This document shows positions 7,765 through 16,112 of a stretch of DNA of 25,888 nt, piece by piece; position 1 is the stretch's first letter; every line of letters begins with the position of its first letter. A program made the position numbers and the translations under genes. The notes under the pieces are model-generated. The model was not told the origin of the DNA and ran no database searches. It saw nothing but the letters and a program-made list of their open reading frames with translations. This DNA comes from CAIVSN01 sp043778375 (GTDB taxonomy: Bacteria > Patescibacteriota > Gracilibacteria > BD1-5 > UBA2023): the NCBI GenBank assembly GCA_043778375.1, contig JAYWGH010000033.1, positions 1 through 25,888 of the forward strand, given 5' to 3'.

Positions 7765-9030
7765 CTAGAGTACCTCGCGACCTCCCATAAATGGACGCAA
7801 AACCTCAGGCACTCGCACGCTCATATCCTCATTTTGATAGTTTTCTATGAGAGCAATGAGACATCGTGAAAATGCTATAATCGTCCCGTTGAGTGTATGG
7901 ACATAGTCTGTCGAACCATCGGGCTTTCGATACTTGATGTCAAGTCTACGGGACTGGAATTGTCCGATATTCGAGCAACTTGTGACCTCACGATATGCGG
8001 ACTGTCCTGGCATCCATGCTTCGAGGTCGATTTTTTTCATAGCAGGATTACCAAGATCTCCTGAACAAATGTTGAGTCTCTGGTATGGGATACCGAGTGA
8101 GCTCCAGATATGCTCCTCCAGTGCCACCATCTCCGCATGGAGAGCGGGTGACCCTTCAGGAGTACTAAAACACACCATCTCGATCTTATCAAACTGATGA
8201 CCACGGAGTATTCCCTTCATATCCTTGCCGTACGTCCCTGCCTCACGGCGAAAACATGGTGAGTATCCTACATACTTGACTGCCCCCTTACTGAGATCCA
8301 TAATCTCTCGAGTATGATAGCTCGTAAGTGGTACTTCAGAGGTGCCGATGAGAAAGAGGTTGTCCTCGCCTGGATTGACCTCATAAATCTGCGCTCGATC
8401 TGCTGGAAAAAATCCTGTTCCATACATCGCAGGCTCTCGCACTAGAAATGGTGGGATCACAGGCTCAAATCCTCGCGCTACCATCTGCGATATGACGTAG
8501 TTCATCACTGCAAACTGGAGGAGTACGAGATCTCCCCTGAGGTACCAAAACCGGGCTCCTGAGACTTCTGCGCCCTTTGCGATATCTATCCAGCCTCGTG
8601 CCTCTCCGATCTCGTAGTGGGTCCGTGGAGTAAATCCAAATACTGGCTTCTCCCCTACTGTCGCCTCGACAACATTGCCACTCTCATCTGAGCCGATTGC
8701 AGCCGATGGATCGAGGAGGTTTGGGAAACTCGCGAGTGTGAGATCATACACCTCTTGAGTCGTAGCAATCTGCGCCTCAAACTCGGCTATCTGCTCACCT
8801 ACCACCTTCATGGCAGCGATCTTTTCACTACGCAAAGCTGCATCTGTGAGAGTAGGAATCTCCTTGGACACGCGATTGCGCTCTGTTTGAAGAGCCTCGA
8901 GTGACTGACGAAGTACGAGACGCTCAGCATCGAGCGCGATAAAAGCGTCAAGATCTATCTTGAGATTACGAGCGGCTATAGAGGCTCTGATGGGCTCTGG
9001 ATGAGAGCGGAGGAGTTTAATATCTATCAT
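7765..9030 (-). CDS. serS: Seryl-tRNA synthetase
   Basis: 421 residues, the normal bacterial length; it charges tRNA-Ser with serine in the cytoplasm. Residues 1-110 form the coiled-coil tRNA-binding arm. The class II catalytic core follows, with motif 2 F-R-R-E-A-G-T-Y-G-K and R-G-H-Q-F-D-K-I-E-M, and motif 3 around N-G-T-I-I-A-F-S-R near residue 385. The start M-I-D-I-K-L-L-R-S-H-P at 9030 was chosen over an in-frame codon at 9075 because it matches the family N-terminus and lies 17 nt after a good -10 box. There is no TGA among its many glycines. Stop TAG. Confidence 0.96.
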   Translation of the reverse strand: MIDIKLLRSHPEPIRASIAARNLKIDLDAFIALDAERLVLRQSLEALQTERNRVSKEIPTLTDAALRSEKIAAMKVVGEQIAEFEAQIATTQEVYDLTLASFPNLLDPSAAIGSDESGNVVEATVGEKPVFGFTPRTHYEIGEARGWIDIAKGAEVSGARFWYLRGDLVLLQFAVMNYVISQMVARGFEPVIPPFLVREPAMYGTGFFPADRAQIYEVNPGEDNLFLIGTSEVPLTSYHTREIMDLSKGAVKYVGYSPCFRREAGTYGKDMKGILRGHQFDKIEMVCFSTPEGSPALHAEMVALEEHIWSSLGIPYQRLNICSGDLGNPAMKKIDLEAWMPGQSAYREVTSCSNIGQFQSRRLDIKYRKPDGSTDYVHTLNGTIIAFSRCLIALIENYQNEDMSVRVPEVLRPFMGGREVL

Positions 9031-9047
9031 GAATAATATGAGCGCAG

Positions 9048-9075
9048 ATGATAGCAAAGGCGGAGAGAAAAGCAA
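9048..9075 (-). promoter_or_regulatory. serS promoter
   Basis: On the minus strand TTGCTT (9075-9070), a 16-nt spacer and TATCAT (9053-9048) precede the serS ATG at 9030 by 17 nt. Confidence 0.6.
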
Positions 9076-9091
9076 GCCTAGGGAAACGGGG

Positions 9092-9658
9092 TTACAAATC
9101 TTTTAGGATCATAATCCCATCATCTGGATCGGTCATTACTATCTCATAGCGAATACTCTCAGCCTCAAGATACGCATAAAAATCCTCCATCTTGGATCGC
9201 CACTTTACGACGTCATCCACTACTATTGTACCACCAGGAGTCAGGAGTGGTCGGCAAAGTTTGAAGTGCTCAAGGGTGGCAGATTTAAGTGCGTCAATGA
9301 ATATAAAATCAAACCTCATATCCCCCGCAGACTGCAAAAACTCTCCAGCATCAGCGCACACAAGTGTCACCTGATCAGCGTAGGACTCAAGATTGGTGCG
9401 GGCTCGCTCATAATCCGCCCTCCCGCGCTCTATCGTCAGGAGGTGACCCCCTGGAGTACCCTGTATAGCCTCAAGGAGATAAATACTCGAGTATCCATTG
9501 GCAGTACCGAGCTCGAGGAGATGTTTCGCTCATCTCGCGCACACGAGATTATAGATATACTCGCCCGTAGCGTCAGAGATATTGGGAGTATCCTTGAAGG
9601 CTCTATCCGCTCGAAGCCTCGAGAGGAGCGCCTGAGTATCAGCTCAAAAAAAGTGCAT
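9092..9658 (-). CDS. SAM-dependent O-methyltransferase
   Basis: 188 residues under code 25, with TGA codons at 9644 and 9530 read as Gly. The second gives C-A-R-G-A-K-H-L-L, directly before the SAM-binding motif E-L-G-T-A-N-G-Y-S (about residues 47-55). The downstream F-D-F-I-F-I-D-A-L-K carries the acidic metal-binding loop, and G-G-T-I-V-V-D-D-V follows; together these mark the class of cation-dependent O-methyltransferases (YrrM/COMT-like). The substrate is unknown. Standard code would leave only a 92-residue fragment without the SAM motif. The ATG chosen lies inside a hairpin that looks like the terminator of the upstream gene, so the exact start is less certain than the gene itself. Confidence 0.85.
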
Positions 9659-9680
9659 AGGTGACTATGCTACTTTTTTT
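9646..9680. terminator. Bidirectional hairpin terminator overlapping a start codon
   Basis: A stem GCATAG (9655-9660)/CTATGC (9665-9670) with loop GTGA extends through AGT/ACT (one bulged T) and is flanked by A7 on one side and T7 on the other, so it reads as a terminator on both strands. On the minus strand it follows the VirB6-like gene's stop by about 20 nt, and its T-run is the second to fourth codons of the methyltransferase gene. Confidence 0.7.
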
Positions 9681-9698
9681 GGTGGAGTTGTCGAGGGG

Positions 9699-11966
9699 TT
9701 AGGAAGTAAGTCCGAGATCTTTTAATAATAGCTCTATGTAGTCATCACTCACCTTTCATCTTAGTTTAGCCTTAATATCATTGACGTAGGTCAACTTTTG
9801 TACATTTGTTAAGTTTTTTGTTGCTAAGTCTCTCTTTAGCTCGATTTGATTAGTAAATGAAGGTACTTCTGCACTGCTTGCATTTGGAGCTAGATTTAAT
9901 TTTAGTCCTTCTATGAGGGTAAAAGTCTCAGGCTTTATAGTTATCGGCACAGACGACTTTGGTGTACTGGCAGCTCATTGTGTATTTATATCCTTAATAG
10001 CCTTATTCGCAGCATCTATTGTATTGAAGTCAGTTCCATTTCCTCAGATAAATGTTGCACCAATCTTGTGTTCTAACTTCTCGAGTGCCAGGCGTACGGA
10101 CTCAACACTACTACTCTTGAGTCCATCAACAATGATTTTCCGCTCATCATCAGGAATAATAGTTTTAAATTTAGTATCGATAACATTAGCAAAGGCAGTT
10201 CGCTCTCGAATCTTCTCCGAAGAGGCAAGATGATTGAAATCTCGAACCTCAGACGCACGAATCATATCGCTCACCATTTTTCCAGCCTGTGAAAAATCAC
10301 GCGCTTCTACAGCTCAGATTCTTTGGATTGCACCAACTGTTGGAACAGTACCTACACCCAATGATTTAGAAATAGAAGCACCTATATCTTGACCTCTATT
10401 CGCTTGTTTACCCTCTATATCACCGCGAACTCGAGATCATATGTTTCAGAGGCTCGATATACTCGCAGCTCCATGCCCTGTAGGTATGACCGGAGCATAC
10501 TGTGGGAGTTTCTTGAGTATACCACCAATATCACTTCCAAATTTTGCAATAGGCTCGGATGCCTCTTTCGTAATATCACTGGATTTAAGTGCTGCCATCA
10601 CCGCAAACCAGAGAATGGCGAGTCAGGCTATCTGAATAATAAGTGTACCGATAAAACCACCCCCAAGACCAATTGCATCATCTTTTACAGTAGCCCCAAC
10701 AGGCTTCCCTACGATCGTATACTTGGTTCCAAAAGCATCGATTGTTTGCTTATCACCGCTATTCTCAACCTTCACATAACTACTTTCTGTACCCGTAAGT
10801 GCAGTATTTTTGATGGCAGAGAGGAATACGAGCCCAAACGCAAGTGCTGCAGCTACATATACTGGTACCATTGCAAGTCCTATAATATTTGGGATAGTGA
10901 GCCACTTATCACCCATCCCTCAAAGCTTCCCATCAAAGAAATATCGCAGTGAGAGGAGTGGAGAAAATATAGCAATCGCCCAAAAATAGAATGCTCGCAT
11001 CAACATTGATACCACTAAAGCTGCTACTATGAGGAACATTATAAAGAAAAATATAATTCCTACGAGAAGTCCGACCGAAATATCAAGAACAGATTTAACT
11101 GTTTTTAAATTTCACTCAGCCAGACTTTTGAGTTCTTGAATCTGAAATATGCTATAAGCATAGTAAGATACTATACCAAAAGCATCTTTTGATTTTAGAA
11201 TATCAGAAAGTGGAGTCTCTACTGGATTTTTACAATCTGTAAATTTAGCCGAACTGTCTTTTCCGAGGGTTCCTTTTGTAAAGTCAATCGTACAATCTTT
11301 GTATACTGTAATCTTAGGACTCACACTGTTATTTGGTGTAAGATCTCCAGCAAGCTGTATCGCTGAGGCGGTCAAAATACTCGAAATAGAGACGATCGCA
11401 CTGACAAAAAACCAAGTGAACGGCACACTAATAACTCCTACGATGAGCTTTGGGAGCTTTGCCTTGATCGCCCAAGTATTTTTTTCTCCGGCAAAAATAT
11501 TCATAAATGCCATTGCAACCAGGAGAAAGGCAAAGATGATGTAGACGATATTTGATACTAGTACCCAGAGTTGATGGAGTACAGGCCTAAGTCCAAATAT
11601 CTCACCAAATACCCAGTCTGGCGTAAGAAGCCACCCCGCAAGCATGAGAAGTGGAGTAAGAAGTGAGAAAAATACATTGGTGAGTCCATTGAGGAGGCTT
11701 AGAATTGTTTCCCAAATATCAGTTTTTGCTGCAGGGGCTGCTGGAGCATTTTTAGCCGCTAGAGCCTCAAGTCTAACTTCTTCAAGTGTTGCCCACACCT
11801 CCCCTCACCCAACGCTCGCCACGATACTCACTCCCTCACTCATACTCCCCACAGATACCGTCACTGGCGATACAAATGCTCCGAGAGCTACTACGCTCAG
11901 GATCATGAGAGAGCCAGCGCGCGCGAGGACACCTGAGCGAAAGAGAGAGGAGAGGACGGCAAACAT
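9699..11966 (-). CDS. VirB6/TrbL-like polytopic membrane protein
   Basis: 755 residues if ten TGA codons (11805, 11112, 10920, 10623, 10446, 10437, 10314, 10044, 9975, 9756) are read as Gly; stop TAA 9699-9701. The ATG at 11966 follows an in-frame TAG (11976). Residues 1-40 are a signal-like hydrophobic stretch. Hydrophobic segments follow at about 88-115, 128-160, 172-205 and 290-345. The last includes R-A-F-Y-F-W-A-I-A-I-F-S-P-L, like the R-x(3)-L-W-x(4)-S-P element of VirB6/TrbL type IV secretion channel proteins. More hydrophobic segments flank a Thr/Ser-rich loop near 355-455. A soluble, Lys/Glu-rich C-terminal domain of roughly 275 residues ends the protein. A secretion or DNA-uptake channel subunit is plausible, but no VirB4-type ATPase is in the window. 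UGA density is the highest here. Confidence 0.75.
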
Positions 11967-12033
11967 AGAGGATTTCTAGGGATTTGTCCCATTGCACCAT
12001 ACTTTGAGAGGCAATGCAAACCTTCGCATTGAC

Positions 12034-12061
12034 AAAAAAATATGGCCCTGCGCCATATTTT
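12034..12061 (-). terminator. Rho-independent terminator
   Basis: A perfect 10-bp stem AAAATATGGC (12037-12046)/GCCATATTTT (12052-12061) with loop of 5 is followed on the minus strand by a run of Ts (12040-12034). It ends the gene at 12076-12924 and separates it from the VirB6-like gene. A second small inverted repeat, CAATGC/GCATTG (12012-12017, 12026-12031), lies between them. Confidence 0.85.
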
Positions 12062-12075
12062 ATGTACCCAAACTC

Positions 12076-12924
12076 CTACTCCGCCGGCGCTGATCGTACC
12101 TCTGCCTCAGTACGCAGGAGCTCAAGCTTCTTCATAAAGTCACTTCCACTATCAGGCATGACGACCGTGACATTTTTGACGAGAGCATCACGGTTGGCGG
12201 TAATAGTCGAGAGGAGCTTAAGATTGTAGGCATTGAGCGAGTTATAGGTCGCAGCAAATTTATCGAGAAACACAATATACGATCGGGCGTAGGTTTCTTT
12301 ATTTTTTTCCTCGATGTACGAGTCGAGAGTCTTTTGTGTCCCCTCGTAGTCCATCCGAGTGTACGCACTTGAGAGCTCGGTCTTGAGAGCAGCTATACGC
12401 GCAGTAGAGGTCGTGAGGGCCGCCTGCAAGTCTGTGCGCTGAGCCGCGAGACTACTGAGATATTCATTGGTTTTTTTACCACGAAATTTGAGCCCATCGA
12501 TAATACTCTCGAGCATTGCCGAGCGGTCAGTAGCTTGGTCGAGGGTTTTATTTACGTCCATCTGGAGTACTGCCATGTACTCCTGCGCTGCAATCATGTG
12601 AGATGCGATGATCTGATCACGCCCAGTTGTCTTGTCGGCGAGTATAGACGAGAGTGGGATCACCCCCTCAAAGAGTCGTACAGGAGTGGCGTCTCGATCG
12701 ACCTTTGCGAGTCCTACATTGAGTGAGAGTGCGACCGCTGTGTTCCCGAGGTATGGAGTATCAGTGCGCTTGAAGCTCTGCTCATTTTTGGAGGCAAATG
12801 CGTCACTCTTGGACCCGCCAAAACCACTAAAATACGAAAAACCAAAGTTGATCGCAAATGCGAGGAGTATTCAGAGAAGCAAAACCTTGCGGACAAAGTC
12901 TTTGATTTCGGACTTGAGAGCCAT
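12076..12924 (-). CDS. Membrane-anchored helical protein, unknown
   Basis: 282 residues, reading TGA 12871 as Gly within the N-terminal membrane segment (R-K-V-L-L-L-G-I-L-L-A-F-A-I, about residues 12-30). A positively charged cytoplasmic start and an uncleaved anchor or signal peptide are likely. A Gly/Ser linker follows; from about residue 90 to 250 the protein is almost wholly helical, with heptad-like Leu/Ala and charged residues (A-A-Q-R-T-D-L-Q-A-A-L, A-A-L-K-T-E-L-S-S-A-Y) that suggest a coiled coil outside the cell. No catalytic motif is seen. With the VirB6-like gene next to it, a VirB5-like or pilus-associated role is conceivable, but this is only context. The ATG at 12924 is the best start: the standard-code fragment would begin after the anchor. 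Confidence 0.75.
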
Positions 12925-12939
12925 ACAATCAAATAAGTA

Positions 12940-12977
12940 ATGATACATAGCGAGCAAAAGCTCATTGCCTGTATCAT
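12940..12977. promoter_or_regulatory. Divergent promoter region with inverted repeat
   Basis: ATGATACA (12940-12947) and TGTATCAT (12970-12977) form a perfect 8-bp inverted repeat around an inner GAGC-AAAA-GCTC hairpin (12952-12963). Each outer arm contains a TATCAT -10 candidate pointing outward: minus strand toward the gene at 12924, plus strand toward the amidase at 13002. No convincing -35 boxes are seen on either side. Confidence 0.4.
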
Positions 12978-13001
12978 ACTCACATCCCTTTTGTTTTGCA
13001 A

Positions 13002-15248
13002 ATGCGCCTGCTTTCTCGTCTCCTCGTAACGCTCCTCCTCCTCCCGATCATCACCCCGATCCTTGGGTCATTTGGGATAAAGTCAGGCTACGCATATGCA
13101 AGCGAGACCCTCACAGTGAGTGATAGTGCGAGTGTACAGTTTGGTCGAGAGATGGGGAGCTTTGTGGTAGTAGTTGAGAGTGGATGATTATCTCTGGGTG
13201 AGGATGACCTCAGTATACAACTCTCGATCAATGGAGTCACTAAAACAACGGGGCTTGAAATTGCAGGCGATGAAACTGGCATGTATTTTACCGCTCCTCA
13301 ACACTTCGCACCAAGTAATACTCTCTCCCTCGAATGTCGAGATCGAGATGGAGAGCTCTGTTCACGCTCAAAGCTCTTTCCAGGACTCACCCTCCATATC
13401 GAGTGACTCGACACTCGTACCCGGGTGCGATCGCTCGTATGGGATCCTGAGTATTCACTCGCGAGAGTCCACGCAGTCGATAGTGCTCGTCTCCCTGGTC
13501 TCGATATCATAACACGAGCCGAGTGGGGAGCTGATGAGAGTCTACGATACGAGGAGAATCCTCTGTGGGTGAAGTTTCGAGCTAAGCAAGCAGCAAATGC
13601 CAGTAGCACTGGAGTGACTGTGAGCAATGCTACCCTTAAGATTCGTGCAAAAAACAGTGCTATAGAAGCGCGCTTACGCAGTACCTATCCTGAAGAGTAT
13701 GAACGAGCAGAAGTGATCCGAAAAGAAGGTGATAAAACACTTGTTTGGCCGATTGAGAAATACCGAACTATTCGAAAAATTGTCCTCCACCATACCGCTG
13801 AAGAGAACACCAAAGAGCTCTCTGATCCTGAGCTCATGCGATCTATGTACTACTATCATACCGTTGTGCGAGGATGGGGTGACTATGGGTACCACTATGT
13901 GATCGGACAGCGAGGGCAGATCTATGAGGGACGAGCGTGAGGCGACTACGCAGGAGGAGCACATGCGGGCTGGAACAATGCAAGTACAGTAGGAGTAAGT
14001 GTAGTTGGAAACTTTGAAAACACCGTCCTAGTACGTGAGCAAAAAAAGGCAGTATTTGCACTCACGAGTGCCCTTGCTCGTAAATACGGTATTGATATAA
14101 GCAAAGAACTCATGGGGCACAAGGCCTGTAAAGTGGATCAGGAGTGCATCACTACAGACGCACTCACGAGTGGAATCGTTGGGCATAGAGATGTTGGATT
14201 TACGAGCTGTCCCGGTAAAAATCTCTATACAGTCCTCACGGACGAGCTCAGACCTGCACTCGAGAGCGAAACTCGAGGGTATACTCCGGTCATCAATCCA
14301 GTCTTTCGTCCTGCAACTCTCGGGACTATAGCTCCACGCGAGACGATCACGCAAACGACTAAATGACCAAATATCCGTATCAAGCTCTCTGTCCCTGATC
14401 TCGCACGACTCGACCTCGAAGTGATCGAATGAGTACCACTCCTCGAGTTTGGGAAGACTCGTGGGATGATCAGTACTGGGAGTCTGAGCTTTGGAGTTTC
14501 TCGTGGGCAGGTACAGATGACACTCCTCGGTAAAAGATATAGAGGACCTATCGTGAGTCTCGCAGGCACTCTCGTGCGAGTCAACAACTGGGATCGCAAG
14601 CCCTCATGGGACAAGTCAGGACTCCTCAATGACAATGTATTTCGCGGGAAGCTCGAGGCTCGTATCGAGGGTGGCAAGCTCATCCTCATCAATGAGCTCC
14701 CACTCGAGGACTACCTCGCAGGGATTGCAGAGATCTCAAATGGTGACCCAACTGAGAAAGTACGCACCATCATCGTAGCTGCGAGATCCTACGCTCTCTA
14801 CTATACAGGCAGAGATCGTAAATTCGCAGGCAAGCCATATGATGGATCTGACGATCCTGATGTATTCCAAAAATATCTCGGATATGGGTATGAAAAGCGC
14901 TCCCCCACCACTCTCGAGAATGTACGCGCAACAACTGGTCAGGTAATCAAACTCTCTGGCACGATCATCAAACCCTGGTATTTTAATCAATCTACTGGGC
15001 GCACTCTCTCAGCCCTCGAATACTGCGAGGGTCGTAAATCTCGAGGAGAAATCTCATCAACTGCCACTTGCAAAGATATCCCCTACCTCCAGAGCGTAGC
15101 CGACCCCGGATCAGAGGGGCGCGAGCAACGCGGGCATGGAGTGGGGATATCTGGAGCAGGAGCGACCTATTATGCTGGTCTCGGGTGGACTCACGAGCAG
15201 ATCATCGAATACTATCTCACTGGAGTAAAGGTCGAAGCTGGGTACTAA
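13002..15248 (+). CDS. Secreted PGRP-type amidase fused to SpoIID-type domain
   Basis: 748 residues with five TGA codons read as Gly (13185, 13404, 13938, 14364, 14430); stop TAA. Residues 1-33 are a signal peptide ending near A-Y-A-S. Residues 35-165 are beta-rich and unassigned. Residues 168-415 are an N-acetylmuramoyl-L-alanine amidase of the PGRP/amidase_2 family: T-R-A-E-W-G-A-D, zinc ligand in L-H-H-T-A-E (H263/H264), W-G-D-Y-G-Y-H-Y, and H395/C403 in G-H-R-D-V-G-F-T-S-C, the spacing of T7 lysozyme. Residues 489-748 are a SpoIID-like lytic transglycosylase domain: L-P-L-E-D-Y-L-A-G-I-A-E (Glu near 577 as catalytic candidate), A-A-R-S-Y-A-L and G-H-G-V-G-I-S (711-717). Both halves cut peptidoglycan. 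The ATG at 13002 was preferred to TTG at 12996. Confidence 0.92.
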
Positions 15249-15251
15249 GTC

Positions 15252-16109
15252 TTATTTACGAGGCTTACGGATAAGTTCTGAAAATCTTGGGTCTTCAGCA
15301 TGCTTCGCTGCTAGATCATTGATAAGATAGTAGGCTCGTGCTTGATCGAGAGGGAGACTTGTATCGATGAGATCATTCGCAAGCGCCACTTCGTCCGAGT
15401 AGTACGGGAGAAACACCTTGTAACTCCATGGAATTGGCTCTGTACGCAGAGCATTTACATGTGCGAGAATAGAGGTAGTACAAGTACGCCATACGAGATT
15501 ATACCACACTGGCTGTCGACCGAGAGCATCGGCTCGAGTAATCATAGAGGTAAATAAACTCTGGAGCTTTTCTTTTGGAGCCTTGACTGGGTAGACGAAT
15601 ACTCGATCTTTACGGTAGTTTGCGCGGAGTGCTACGAGATCTCGCTCGTCTCCGATGATGTATACGAGTTCGTACTGTGCAAAAAGTGCATTCAGAGCCG
15701 AGAAAGTCTCACCGACTTCTTTACGAATCTCAGCAGACACCGTCACATACTGCCCTCCAGAAAATCCAAACGAAATCATCGTATGGGCAGGTCCTGTGTG
15801 CTCTGAAAATGGCTCGATGATATAGTACGCGCTCTCGAGATCCGCAAGATTATACGAGCCAGTGTAGTACCCTGGAGTGTATGCTCCAGCCTGGTCACTC
15901 GTGTAGCGGAAATTACGAACATTTGCTATGGTCGCGACTCCCCCACTCATACTCACACTCGGGAGAATTGCCTGATCAGTTGTCCAGTTACGATCAAGTC
16001 GCGGAGTTGTAAAGACATTTACCAATACTACTGCGAGTACAAAGAGAACGATGCACGAGATGATTGCGAACAAGAGCCACATGAGCGGTCGGAGAAAATA
16101 CTTGCGCAT
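15252..16109 (-). CDS. DUF4105 membrane-anchored protein
   Basis: 285 residues, no TGA, stop TAA. A strong N-terminal membrane segment (about 10-33) follows a short basic start, so the bulk is extracytoplasmic. The domain has features of DUF4105: I-A-N-V-R-N-F-R-Y near 62-70, H-T-M-I-S-F-G-F near 109-116, E-I-R-K-E-V-G-E-T-F, V-Y-P-V-K-A-P-K and W-R-T-C-T-T-S near 208-214, with the conserved Cys. These proteins are envelope-associated; some family models suggest a papain-like hydrolase, which I cannot confirm. It lies 3 bases after the DUF2339 gene in an operon and 3 bases from the convergent amidase-SpoIID gene. Confidence 0.85.
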   Translation of the reverse strand: MRKYFLRPLMWLLFAIISCIVLFVLAVVLVNVFTTPRLDRNWTTDQAILPSVSMSGGVATIANVRNFRYTSDQAGAYTPGYYTGSYNLADLESAYYIIEPFSEHTGPAHTMISFGFSGGQYVTVSAEIRKEVGETFSALNALFAQYELVYIIGDERDLVALRANYRKDRVFVYPVKAPKEKLQSLFTSMITRADALGRQPVWYNLVWRTCTTSILAHVNALRTEPIPWSYKVFLPYYSDEVALANDLIDTSLPLDQARAYYLINDLAAKHAEDPRFSELIRKPRK

Positions 16110-16112
16110 AGC

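Noticed and set aside
9031..9075. Upstream serS start
   Set aside because: It adds 15 non-conserved residues and covers the promoter; the M-I-D-I-K start matches the family.
10389..10952. Plus-strand ORF of 187 residues
   Set aside because: It lies antisense within the VirB6-like gene, is rich in Cys/Arg/Tyr with no fold-like pattern, and is a shadow of the real frame.
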